Position numbers and translations under genes: made by a program
Shown: in pieces, positions 1 through 7,161 of the stretch
Layout: each line of letters begins with the position of its first letter
Numbering within the stretch: position 1 is the stretch's first letter
The notes under the pieces: generated by a model
The model's database searches: none
Seen by the model: only the letters and a program-made list of their open reading frames with translations
Told to the model about the DNA's origin: nothing
Source of the DNA: Paenibacillus macerans
Lineage (GTDB): Bacteria > Bacillota > Bacilli > Paenibacillales > Paenibacillaceae
Direction of reading: 5' to 3'
DNA: 64,000 nt
NCBI RefSeq assembly: GCF_023715465.1
Contig: NZ_JAMBOE010000002.1
Location: forward strand, 515,104 to 579,103

Positions 1-11
1 TCCTTGTTCAT
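1..11 (-). CDS. Start of an unidentified gene (cut by window edge)
   Basis: The minus strand reads an AAAGGAAGG ribosome binding site about nine bases before ATG AAC AAG, giving Met-Asn-Lys and then the window ends. In Bacillus subtilis the gene after the RNase J gene of this locus encodes TepA, a ClpP-like protein, so that is a positional guess only. Three codons do not allow identification. Confidence 0.35.
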
Positions 12-83
12 CACTTTCGCCTTCCTTTCGGTTATGAGCATACAACTAGTATGCCGACAACCTTGACCGGTCTATGCAAAAAC

Positions 84-141
84 AAAAAAAGCCCCTTCTC
101 CCGACAGAAACCGTCCAATTATTGCCGGCGGGAAAAGAGGC
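84..141 (-). terminator. Rho-independent terminator after RNase J
   Basis: On the minus strand GCCTCTTTTCCCG and CGGGAGAAGGGGC form a 13-bp stem with two G-U pairs, followed at once by seven T. It lies about 20 bases past the RNase J stop codon and separates it from the next gene. Confidence 0.85.
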
Positions 142-161
142 GACTGTGTGCAATTCGTTTT

Positions 162-1841
162 TTATACTTCCATAATAATCGGCAGGATCATCGGTCTGCG
201 GCGAGTTTGCTCATACAGGAACCGGCCGAGCGCGTCTTTGACGTTCGTTTTGAGCGACGCCCACTCGTTTACGTTTTCGTTCATCAATTTCTCCAATGTG
301 CTGGAGACGATGCGGTTCGCTTCATCCAGCAAACCTTCCGACTCGCGGACATACACGAACCCCCGGGAAATGATATCCGGACCGGAGACGATCGTTCCGT
401 CCTGCTTGCTCAGCGTGACGACAACAACCAGGATCCCGTCTTGAGACAGCAGCTTGCGGTCACGCAATACGATGTTGCCAACGTCGCCGACACCGAGACC
501 GTCAATCAGCACATTGCCTGCCGGCACTTTGCCGGCTTTGCGGGCAACGCCGTTCTGAATCTCGATCGTCTCTCCGATATCGACCAGGAAAATATTGTCG
601 GGTTCCACGCCCACCGATTCGCCAAGGAGCGCATGCTTGCGCAACATCCGGTATTCTCCGTGAATCGGAATGAAATATTTCGGCCGCATCAGGTTCAGCA
701 TCAGCTTCAGCTCTTCCTGGCTGCCGTGCCCGGACACGTGAACACCCGAATTGGAGCCGCTGTAAATCACTTCCGCACCGAGGCGGAACAGCTCGTCGAT
801 CGTCCGTCCCACATATTTCTCGTTGCCCGGAACCGGCGTCGCCGCGATAATAACCGTGTCGCCCGGCAAAATATCGACCTTGCGGTGCGTCGAACGGGCC
901 ATCCGCGTCAACGCCGACATCGGTTCGCCCTGACTGCCGGTGCATAAAATGACCACACGGTCCGCAGCCATCTTGTTGATTTCTTCCGGCTCGATCAAAA
1001 TACCGTCCGGCACGTTCAGATAACCTAATTCATCGGCAATCGTCACCACGTTCACCATGCTGCGGCCGATAATCGTAAGCTTGCGTCCAGTCTCGTAAGC
1101 CGCATCGATCACTTGCTGAATCCGGTGCACATTCGATGCAAACGTGGCTACCACGACGCGCTGCTGCGCTTTATGGAAAATATCGCTAAGCACGAGTCCT
1201 ACATTTCTTTCCGATGGCGTAAAGCCGGGTTTTTCCGCATTGGTGCTGTCGGATAAAAGAGCCAATACGCCTTTTTTACCGATTTCGCCCATCCGATGCA
1301 AATCTGCATATTGATCATTGACTGGGGTATGATCAAATTTGAAGTCTCCGGTATGAACGACATTTCCTTCCGGCGTTTCAATGCACACGCCCACCGAATC
1401 CGGAATACTGTGATTCGTTCTGAAGAACGTTGCTTTCAGCGTCGAGCCCAGCTCGATTTCCGAATCGGCGTTGATCAGCACCCGTTTCGTTTCGCCGAGC
1501 AAGCCCGCTTCCTTCAGCTTGTTCTCCACAAGTCCGAGCGTCAATTTTGTCCCGTAAACCGGAACGTTCAAGTTCTTAAGCACATAAGGCAATCCGCCGA
1601 TGTGATCCTCATGGCCATGCGTAAGCAGGATACCTCTTACCTTGTCACGGTTCTCCGTCAAGTAAGTGATATCGGGAATGACGATGTCGATGCCGAGCAT
1701 ATCCTCTTCCGGAAACTTAAGCCCGGAATCGATGACAACGATGTCATTGGCGTATTGAACGACATACATGTTTTTTCCGATTTCTGCAACGCCGCCCAAT
1801 GCAAAGATCGTCAATTTTTCATTATTCATTTTTTTAGACAA
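162..1841 (-). CDS. rnjB: Ribonuclease J (RnjB position)
   Basis: This metallo-beta-lactamase/beta-CASP ribonuclease of 559 residues takes part in mRNA decay and RNA maturation in the cytoplasm. The zinc motif HGHEDH is at residues 75-80, NVVHTGDFKFD carries a further metal ligand, SGHGSQEE is the beta-CASP histidine region, and the protein ends in RRPMILPIIMEV, typical of RNase J. The start is TTG: AGGAGGG lies ten bases upstream, whereas the first ATG (1829) would be over 20 bases away. Gene order after dapA matches rnjB of B. subtilis. Paralogue assignment (J1 or J2) rests on this synteny and is less certain than the family. It has its own candidate promoter and a terminator. Confidence 0.93.
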   Translation of the reverse strand: MSKKMNNEKLTIFALGGVAEIGKNMYVVQYANDIVVIDSGLKFPEEDMLGIDIVIPDITYLTENRDKVRGILLTHGHEDHIGGLPYVLKNLNVPVYGTKLTLGLVENKLKEAGLLGETKRVLINADSEIELGSTLKATFFRTNHSIPDSVGVCIETPEGNVVHTGDFKFDHTPVNDQYADLHRMGEIGKKGVLALLSDSTNAEKPGFTPSERNVGLVLSDIFHKAQQRVVVATFASNVHRIQQVIDAAYETGRKLTIIGRSMVNVVTIADELGYLNVPDGILIEPEEINKMAADRVVILCTGSQGEPMSALTRMARSTHRKVDILPGDTVIIAATPVPGNEKYVGRTIDELFRLGAEVIYSGSNSGVHVSGHGSQEELKLMLNLMRPKYFIPIHGEYRMLRKHALLGESVGVEPDNIFLVDIGETIEIQNGVARKAGKVPAGNVLIDGLGVGDVGNIVLRDRKLLSQDGILVVVVTLSKQDGTIVSGPDIISRGFVYVRESEGLLDEANRIVSSTLEKLMNENVNEWASLKTNVKDALGRFLYEQTRRRPMILPIIMEV

Positions 1842-2015
1842 GTGAATCTAACCCTCCTATAAGTTTGGACGTCGTATTTTTCATATGGAAATGGCTCCGG
1901 TCACTGCAGATCAACACATTTTTCGCAGGAATAAACGACCGCCTCGCGGACGGTCCAGCCGTTTCTCAATATTGCTAATTTTTAAAAAAATCACCGCACC
2001 CAGTCACTTGAGATC

Positions 2016-2045
2016 ATTATACATGATTAAATTGGCAAAAAACAA
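2016..2045 (-). promoter_or_regulatory. Candidate SigA promoter for RNase J gene
   Basis: Minus strand TTGTTT (2045-2040), an 18-base spacer and TATAAT (2021-2016) lie about 175 bases before the TTG start. The 313-base gap 1842-2154 otherwise holds the dapA terminator and a small GC-rich hairpin near 1947-1965 in the presumed leader; I see no gene in it. The -35 box is imperfect. Confidence 0.5.
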
Positions 2046-2088
2046 GTCAGGTGTTTTACGTGCTTTTAACGTTACCTTGCACCACAGC

Positions 2089-2126
2089 AAAAAAACCGAT
2101 GCCTCATAACGAGACATCGGTTTTTG
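2089..2126 (-). terminator. Rho-independent terminator after dapA
   Basis: The minus strand reads ACCGATGTCTC, a short loop, GAGGCATCGGT and seven T: an 11-bp stem with one mismatch. It sits about 30 bases after the dapA stop codon and ends the dpa-dapG-dapA unit. Confidence 0.9.
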
Positions 2127-2154
2127 GAAATCGAGCGCATATTTGGCTGTAAGC

Positions 2155-3021
2155 TTACTTCAACAGCTCGCGGATCCGGGCCGCTTCCTCCGCATTTGGC
2201 GGAACGAGCGGAAGCCGCACCGATCCGACCCGGCAGCCGATTTCGTTCAGCGCATACTTCACCGCAACCGGATTCGGACATTCGAACAAGCCTTTAAACA
2301 GCGGCAGCAGTTGGCGATGAATTTTTCCGGCTTCACCAGCCTGACCGCTTAGGAACAGATCGATCATTTCCTTCATCGTACTGCCGGCCAGATGGCTGGC
2401 GACGCTGACCACTCCGTAGGCGCCCACGGCCATAGCCGGAAGCGCTGCCGCGTCTTCTCCCGAATATACGCGAAATCCGTCCGGGGCACCGCTCACAATG
2501 CCGGCCACCTGGTCCAGGGAGGCGCATTCCTTGGTCGCCACGACATTCGGAATTTGCGCCAGCCTGAGCGTCGTTTCCACGCTGATGCTGACGATGGTCC
2601 GGGACGGTACATTGTATAACATGACCGGCAGGGAGGTCGAGGCCGCGATCGCTTCAAAATGGCGGTAAAGCCCTTCCTGGTTCGGTTTATTATAGTAGGG
2701 AGCGACCAGCAAAACACCGTCCGCGCCGCACCGCTCGGCTTCCTGTGTCAAATGGATGGAATGAGCCGTGTCGTTGCTGCCCGTACCGGCGATGATTTTA
2801 CAACGGCCTGCGGCATGCTTCGCCGCAAAATCGAACAATTTCCGCTTTTCTTCATCGCCTATAGTAGGGGATTCCCCCGTCGTTCCGCAAACGACCAAGG
2901 CATCGGATTTCTGCTCCTCAATCAAATAATCGATTAAGCGAGCGGTTCCATCCAAATCAATATTCCCTTGTTCATCAAAAGGCGTTACCATGGCTGTAAT
3001 CAATCTTCCAAACTCTGCCAC
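2155..3021 (-). CDS. dapA: 4-hydroxy-tetrahydrodipicolinate synthase
   Basis: DapA condenses pyruvate with aspartate semialdehyde, the first committed step to diaminopimelate, lysine and spore dipicolinate. The 288 residues match the family length. GTTGE at 46-50 is the pyruvate-binding loop, Tyr136 in LYNVPSR and Lys164 in VATKE are the catalytic tyrosine and Schiff-base lysine. Start is GTG at 3021, with GGAGGA upstream. It follows dapG by 32 bases, so the two are probably cotranscribed; the product feeds DpaA/DpaB of the same cluster. Its substrate must come from an Asd enzyme, whose gene at this locus is only a remnant. Confidence 0.97.
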   Translation of the reverse strand: MAEFGRLITAMVTPFDEQGNIDLDGTARLIDYLIEEQKSDALVVCGTTGESPTIGDEEKRKLFDFAAKHAAGRCKIIAGTGSNDTAHSIHLTQEAERCGADGVLLVAPYYNKPNQEGLYRHFEAIAASTSLPVMLYNVPSRTIVSISVETTLRLAQIPNVVATKECASLDQVAGIVSGAPDGFRVYSGEDAAALPAMAVGAYGVVSVASHLAGSTMKEMIDLFLSGQAGEAGKIHRQLLPLFKGLFECPNPVAVKYALNEIGCRVGSVRLPLVPPNAEEAARIRELLK

Positions 3022-3053
3022 GCTTTATCCTCCTCCCATTTTCCGCGTCCTAT

Positions 3054-4271
3054 TTACCTGCCAAGTTCAAATTTGTCGTGCAAAGCGCGGAGCGCTTGAA
3101 CCATATCATCCTTATGGACCAGAACCCAGATCGTTGTATTCGAGTCCGCGGACTGCAGAATTTGAATATTTTGTTCCGTCAAAGCCTCGACGATTTTCGC
3201 CATAATCCCCGGAACCCCGTTGATGCCCCCGCCGATGACCGATACTTTGGCGCAGCCGGATAAAATTTGCGGCGATAATTCCAAGGCGTTTAGAACCGCT
3301 TCGGCTTTCAGCGCATCTTTGTCGAATACCGTATAAACGACGCCGCCCGGGGTCACATTAATAAAATCAACGCTGATCGCGTTTCCCGCCATCGCTTTAA
3401 AGACCTGAAGCTGAAGGTTGTCGCCTTTGCCGGCCGCATCGACCCGAATCTGCGTCACGTTCGCCACATAAGCAATCCCAGTCACGTAGCGATCCACAAT
3501 GCCCAGCTGAACGTCTTTAAAGCCTTCAGGGTTGGCCACCAGCGTCCCTTCTCCTTCCGAGAAGGTGGAGCGTACGCGCACCGGTATTCCCGATTGCATC
3601 GCGATTTCCACCGCCCGGGGATGAATCACCTTGGCCCCTTGATGGGCCATGTTGCAAATTTCCGCATAACTGACATATTCCAAAGGTCTCGCATCCTCTA
3701 CGATTCTGGGATCGGCGGTTAAAATTCCGTTCACGTCGGTATAAATGTCCACCACTTCGGCATGCAGGGCCGCACCCAGCGCCGTTGCCGAAGTATCGCT
3801 GCCGCCGCGTCCCAATGTAGTGAAATCACCCGTTTGATTTTGGCCCTGAAAACCGGTGACGATAACGACATGATCCTGTTCGAGCTCTTCAAGCACCCTC
3901 GTCGGCACGATTTCCAGGATTCTGGCATTTCCAAAGTGGCTGTCCGTCCGAAATCCGGCTTGAGCGCCAGTTAACACAGTCGAAGAAACGCCGTGTTCCG
4001 CGAGCAGGCTGGACAGCTTCGCAGCGGAAATAATTTCGCCGCAGGCCATCAATAAATCCTGCTCGCGCGGCGGCAAAAGGCCGCCACCTTCGGCCGCCAG
4101 TTCCAATAAAGTATCCGTGGCGTACGGATCGCCCTTCCGGCCCATGGCCGAAACCACCACGACGAGCCGGAAACCATTTTCCAGTTCCCGGCGAATGTGT
4201 GAGACGACATGATCTCTCGCTTCCGCAGTCGATAGAGATGTGCCGCCAAATTTTTGCACCAAAATGCGCAT
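3054..4271 (-). CDS. dapG: Aspartokinase I (DapG type)
   Basis: Phosphorylates aspartate, the entry step to lysine, diaminopimelate and dipicolinate. The 405-residue protein starts MRILVQKFGGTSL, the amino-acid kinase nucleotide motif, has the aspartate-binding GRGGSDTSA near 153-162 and two C-terminal ACT domains (about 265-405) that bind an allosteric amino acid. Length and gene order match the diaminopimelate-sensitive DapG of B. subtilis; the actual effector cannot be read from sequence. CTGGAGG precedes the ATG by seven bases. It is directly downstream of the decayed asd stub. Confidence 0.94.
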   Translation of the reverse strand: MRILVQKFGGTSLSTAEARDHVVSHIRRELENGFRLVVVVSAMGRKGDPYATDTLLELAAEGGGLLPPREQDLLMACGEIISAAKLSSLLAEHGVSSTVLTGAQAGFRTDSHFGNARILEIVPTRVLEELEQDHVVIVTGFQGQNQTGDFTTLGRGGSDTSATALGAALHAEVVDIYTDVNGILTADPRIVEDARPLEYVSYAEICNMAHQGAKVIHPRAVEIAMQSGIPVRVRSTFSEGEGTLVANPEGFKDVQLGIVDRYVTGIAYVANVTQIRVDAAGKGDNLQLQVFKAMAGNAISVDFINVTPGGVVYTVFDKDALKAEAVLNALELSPQILSGCAKVSVIGGGINGVPGIMAKIVEALTEQNIQILQSADSNTTIWVLVHKDDMVQALRALHDKFELGR

Positions 4272-4326
4272 GGGTATTCCTCCAGTTAAGTAAGTGCGGA
4301 GTGTAGCTTAACTCCAAAGCCGGAAG

Positions 4327-4397
4327 CTAAACCTTCACCAAAGTCCTCTCCGCGAATTGCAAAGCGTTCCATGACGCGCCTTGAGCAAATGATCCAA
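4327..4397 (-). pseudogene. asd: C-terminal remnant of aspartate-semialdehyde dehydrogenase (asd)
   Basis: The minus strand from 4380 encodes GASWNALQFAERTLVKV and a TAG stop, which closely resembles the C-terminus of bacterial Asd (B. subtilis KGAAWNSVQIAESL, from memory). Just upstream in another frame (4397-4383) it reads LDHLL, matching the SDNLL that precedes it in Asd. One lost base in the AAAGG stretch explains the frame change. The other roughly 320 codons are absent: dpaB ends at 4512. In B. subtilis the order is dpaA-dpaB-asd-dapG-dapA, so the stub lies exactly where asd belongs. I recognise nothing in 4398-4511 beyond a possible -10 box. Confidence 0.82.
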
Positions 4398-4473
4398 AAC
4401 GATTTCCGACAGCCTCGGGCGTTCCGTTTCCTCTTGCTCATCCAGCAAGTCTCCCATTCTCTTAAATCGAACG

Positions 4474-4479
4474 ATTATA
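4474..4479 (-). promoter_or_regulatory. Possible -10 element upstream of dapG
   Basis: A perfect TATAAT lies in the space left by the asd deletion, about 200 bases before dapG. No convincing -35 box is found at 16-18 bases, so this may be chance. If real it would allow dapG-dapA expression independent of the dpaA promoter. Confidence 0.25.
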
Positions 4480-4511
4480 CTTATTTCAGGTATGTTGACC
4501 CGCGGGCAGGC

Positions 4512-5105
4512 TCATCCATGAAAACGCTCGATAATCAGCGGCTGCAGCTGCTTGCCTTCCAGCGCCGCATAACAGGTTTCCGGCACCAGCTCCATCTTGG
4601 CCACCAGCGAATTCGGCTTCCCTGCCGGATTGTCCTGGCCGAACGGAACGAAGTATACGTTTTTGGCAACGATCAGCTTGGCGATATTCGACAGATTGAA
4701 GCCTAAACCGTCATTGGTCGACACGGCAATCACGAGCGGGCGCCCGTTCCGCAGTTGGGCTTTGGCGGCCATCAGCACCGGACTGTCCGTGACGGCATTC
4801 GCCAGTTTGCTTGTCGTCGTGCCCGTGCAAGGAGCGATGACAAGCACGTCGAGCAATTTGCTGGGGCCCAGCGGCTCCGCTTCGACAATTGAAGAAATAA
4901 TATCATTCCCGGTTATATCTTTCAACTGTTTTCGCCAATCTTCCGATTTGCCGAAACGGGTATCCGTCGTCAACACCGAATGGGAAATGATCGGGACGAC
5001 TTTCGCTCCTCCATCGACAAAACGCCCAATCTGAGGCATCACCTCAGCGAACGTACAATGTGAGCCCGTAATGGCGTATCCTACCGTTTTACCCTGCCAA
5101 TTCAC
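4512..5105 (-). CDS. dpaB: Dipicolinate synthase subunit B (flavoprotein)
   Basis: DpaB (SpoVFB) with DpaA makes dipicolinic acid in the mother cell during sporulation. The 197-residue protein is a flavoprotein-like Rossmann fold: GYAITGSHCTF at the start, VLVIAPCTGTTTSKLANAVTDSP near 88-110, and NVYFVPFGQDNP near the C-terminus. GTG start overlaps the dpaA stop by four bases (GTGA), indicating translational coupling. It is followed by the asd remnant instead of an intact asd. Confidence 0.95.
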   Translation of the reverse strand: MNWQGKTVGYAITGSHCTFAEVMPQIGRFVDGGAKVVPIISHSVLTTDTRFGKSEDWRKQLKDITGNDIISSIVEAEPLGPSKLLDVLVIAPCTGTTTSKLANAVTDSPVLMAAKAQLRNGRPLVIAVSTNDGLGFNLSNIAKLIVAKNVYFVPFGQDNPAGKPNSLVAKMELVPETCYAALEGKQLQPLIIERFHG

Positions 5106-6001
5106 TTTTCATCCCCCCGTAGTTGAAACTCCTCCAAAATCGACTGACAGATCGTATTGGCCATGATGATACCAGCCGTTTTGGGAGCGACCATACCGGG
5201 GAGACTGGGGGCAAGGATCGCCTTGATGCCGCGCTTCTCGGCAAAACGGAAATCCGTCCCGCCGGGTGCGGACGCAAGGTCGATAATAACCGCCCTGCGC
5301 GGCAGTTTCGAGATGATTTGCGCTGTGACTATCATAGTCGGTATCGTATTAAAAATCAAGTCAACATCGCCGACATTAGCGGCCAAATCCCTTGTTGCAA
5401 AAGGCTTCCAGCCCATTTGCACCGCCCTTGCCATATCGTCTTCCCGGCGTACCCCCACCTTCACGGTCGCTCCCAAACCCTGCAGCGTTTTCGCCATCGT
5501 AAATCCCGTACGGCCCATCCCGAGCACGATGCAGGTCGATCCGTGAATCGTGATGTCCGTATTCTGGATCGCTACCATCAAGGCCCCTTCCGCCGTCGGT
5601 ATCGAGTTGTAGATCGCTACGTCGTCGCGCTCCAGCACTTCAATGATCCTAAGCCCGACTTTGTCTCCCAGTTGCTTCAAATAACTTTTGGCGATTCCCG
5701 TATATACCAAAGTATCTTTCCGCACAGCTTCAAACGCTTCCGGCCTGATGACAAGCTGTTCCGCAGAGAACGGCGCCGGTACGACACCATGATCATCGCA
5801 ACCGATTACCGGAAGGATGATGACATCAGCGCTGGCCAGCAAGCCTGGGGTTAGCGCTTCTATTGAGACTCCGGGAAACGGCGTATCCAACCGGTCGAAG
5901 CCGACGATGCGCACCGTGGCATCCAGCTCCAAACATTTGTTGATGACCTCCACCTGGCGGGCGTCTCCACCGAGGAATACAATCGTGATTCCGGTTAGCA
6001 T
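5102..6001 (-). CDS. dpaA: Dipicolinate synthase subunit A
   Basis: DpaA (SpoVFA) is the NAD(P)-binding subunit that converts dihydrodipicolinate to dipicolinic acid, the major small molecule of the spore core. The 299 residues contain an N-terminal domain beginning MLTGITIVFLGGDARQ, ERDDVAIYNSIPTAEG, then a Rossmann domain with VLGMGRTG. The sequence resembles B. subtilis SpoVFA along its length. GGAAGGAG lies 12 bases before ATG, rather far, but this start matches the family. A SigK-like promoter lies about 40 bases upstream. It is the first gene of the dpa-dap unit. Confidence 0.95.
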   Translation of the reverse strand: MLTGITIVFLGGDARQVEVINKCLELDATVRIVGFDRLDTPFPGVSIEALTPGLLASADVIILPVIGCDDHGVVPAPFSAEQLVIRPEAFEAVRKDTLVYTGIAKSYLKQLGDKVGLRIIEVLERDDVAIYNSIPTAEGALMVAIQNTDITIHGSTCIVLGMGRTGFTMAKTLQGLGATVKVGVRREDDMARAVQMGWKPFATRDLAANVGDVDLIFNTIPTMIVTAQIISKLPRRAVIIDLASAPGGTDFRFAEKRGIKAILAPSLPGMVAPKTAGIIMANTICQSILEEFQLRGDEK

Positions 6002-6039
6002 ACTTAGATGGCACTCCTTCCAAGCAACACAGTATATAC

Positions 6040-6067
6040 CATCTTATGCGGCCGCCTAAAAAGTGGT
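6040..6067 (-). promoter_or_regulatory. Candidate SigK promoter for dpaA
   Basis: Minus strand AC (6067-6066), 17 bases, then CATAAGATG. The remembered SigK consensus is AC, 16-17 bases, CATANNNTA, so only one consensus base differs. SigK control is expected, since dpaAB is mother-cell expressed in B. subtilis. Confidence 0.5.
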
Positions 6068-6117
6068 GAAAAGAGACGAAACCTCATCTTCTTGAAGTAT
6101 GTAAAAGGCAACCTGAA

Positions 6118-6179
6118 GGGAATTAAATTCCCCTATCAAGCAGGAAAGACCACCCGATCAAATGTGTCGGGTGGTCTTT
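6118..6179. terminator. Perfect 13-bp hairpin and small palindrome upstream of dpaA
   Basis: AAAGACCACCCGA (6145-6157) pairs perfectly with TCGGGTGGTCTTT (6167-6179). Only short T tracts follow on either strand, so it may be a weak terminator for transcription coming from dut. A 15-base palindrome GGGAATTAAATTCCC at 6118-6132 lies next to it and could be a binding site; no regulator is known to me. Confidence 0.5.
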
Positions 6180-6241
6180 GACTCCAGAAAATTATAAGGG
6201 CAAAAAACGTCGTTATTCCGGCGGTATCCGTCCATTTGAGA

Positions 6242-6394
6242 GAAATAGAGGAAATTCATGGCGCTATTCTCCCCCCGTTGCAAGGAAATGCCCGTATTCT
6301 GGACCGTTCGCAGGTAAATAAGGACAAAATATTCCACTATTGGGGAGAAACATGCTAAGCTCTGGAGAATAAGAACATAAAGCTCCGCTATTTT
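6242..6394. repeat. Cluster of about 30-nt AT-rich repeat units
   Basis: Three units lie in the 704-base non-coding gap 6002-6705. Unit 6242-6271 begins GAAATAGAGGAA and ends CTATTCTC; 27 of its 30 bases match the reverse complement of 29729-29758. Unit 6365-6394 matches the reverse complement of 29608-29637 at 25 of 30 bases. Unit 6315-6341 (AAATAAGGACAAAATATTCC) is a more diverged relative. Units tend to start GAAAATA and end TATTTTC, so they are weakly palindromic. No gene is visible. Confidence 0.75.
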
Positions 6395-6457
6395 GCAGGC
6401 TGAAAGTTTCTTGTTCCAAAAGCCCGTTGTCAAGCACCGATTTCTAACCACGAAACT

Positions 6458-6599
6458 ATTCTAATGGTTGCCACAGCCGCTATTTGTTCCAAAAACGCTG
6501 ATTTCAAATTCTAACGGTTGCCATGGCGCTTATTCACTTAAACCCAGCCCATTTTGCTTAGATTAAGGTAAATAACGGCGCTCACAACCGTTAGAATTT
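6458..6599. repeat. Direct and inverted repeats with TTCTAAYGGTTG core
   Basis: AAATTCTAACGGTTG at 6506-6520 is a perfect 15-bp inverted match to 6585-6599, and similarity continues inwards through GCGC and TTATT to give arms of about 29 bases (6506-6534 and 6570-6599). A third copy, in direct orientation, begins at 6458 with ATTCTAATGGTTGCC. The pair can fold into a long hairpin with a loop of about 35 bases. No T tract suggests termination. This lies downstream of dut. Confidence 0.8.
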
Positions 6600-6705
6600 A
6601 GAAAAGGTCTTTATTCGTAAAATAACAGCTACTACAGTGCGATTGTACCGGGTTGAAAATCCAAGCTTTTACAGGAAATCCCAAAAGCACCCGGACTTTG
6701 CCGTT

Positions 6706-7161
6706 TTATTTCGTTCCGGTATGGCCAAAACCGCCGGCTCCGCGCTCGGTTTCGGATAGCTCGTCCACTTTGGTTAAGGCTACTTCCGGCACAGTTTGAA
6801 AGACCATTTGCGCGATGCGCTCATTGCGTTTAATCGCAAACGGCTCCTGGCCAAGGTTGATGAGCAGCACTTTGATCTCGCCGCGATAATCGGCATCGAT
6901 CGTGCCCGGCGTGTTGAGACAGGTGATGCCATGCTTCAAAGCCAGGCCGCTGCGAGGGCGGATCTGGGCCTCCAGACCACCGGGCATCGCAATCGCGATC
7001 CCGGTCGGGACGAGCGCTCTCGCCCCGGGCTGCAAGACCAGATCCTCCGTAACTGCGGCGTAAAGATCAAAGCCGGAGGCCAGCTCCGACATTTTGCGCG
7101 GCAGCTCAATATCTTCATTTCCAGCAAAACGTTTGATTTGTACTTCAAATGACAAGTTCAT
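6706..7161 (-). CDS. dut: dUTP diphosphatase (trimeric type)
   Basis: Hydrolyses dUTP to dUMP and pyrophosphate, keeping uracil out of DNA. All five trimeric dUTPase motifs are present: SGFDLYA (29-35), PRSGLA (69-74), [12 protein letters not shown] (83-94) with the catalytic Asp, ERIAQMVF (about 114-121) and the C-terminal lid [10 protein letters not shown] (140-149). Total 151 residues. The start overlaps the end of the M16 peptidase gene by 17 bases. AAGGAG lies only two bases before this ATG; TTG at codon 3 (7155) would have better spacing, so the true start may be there. In B. subtilis this neighbourhood carries ymxH; I find no ymxH here. Confidence 0.95.
   Translation of the reverse strand: MNLSFEVQIKRFAGNEDIELPRKMSELASGFDLYAAVTEDLVLQPGARALVPTGIAIAMPGGLEAQIRPRSGLALKHGITCLNTPGTIDADYRGEIKVLLINLGQEPFAIKRNERIAQMVFQTVPEVALTKVDELSETERGAGGFGHTGTK

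Noticed and set aside
4365..4490. Short minus-strand frame over the asd remnant (about 40 residues, starting MGDLL)
   Set aside because: No ribosome binding site and its reading frame is explained by the frameshifted Asd tail.
6158..6451. 97-residue minus-strand frame in the dut-dpaA gap
   Set aside because: Runs through the repeat units and the hairpin, no binding site, no resemblance to YmxH or other proteins.
6242..6599. Possible CRISPR array from repeated units
   Set aside because: Units are diverged, mixed in orientation and irregularly spaced, with no cas genes.
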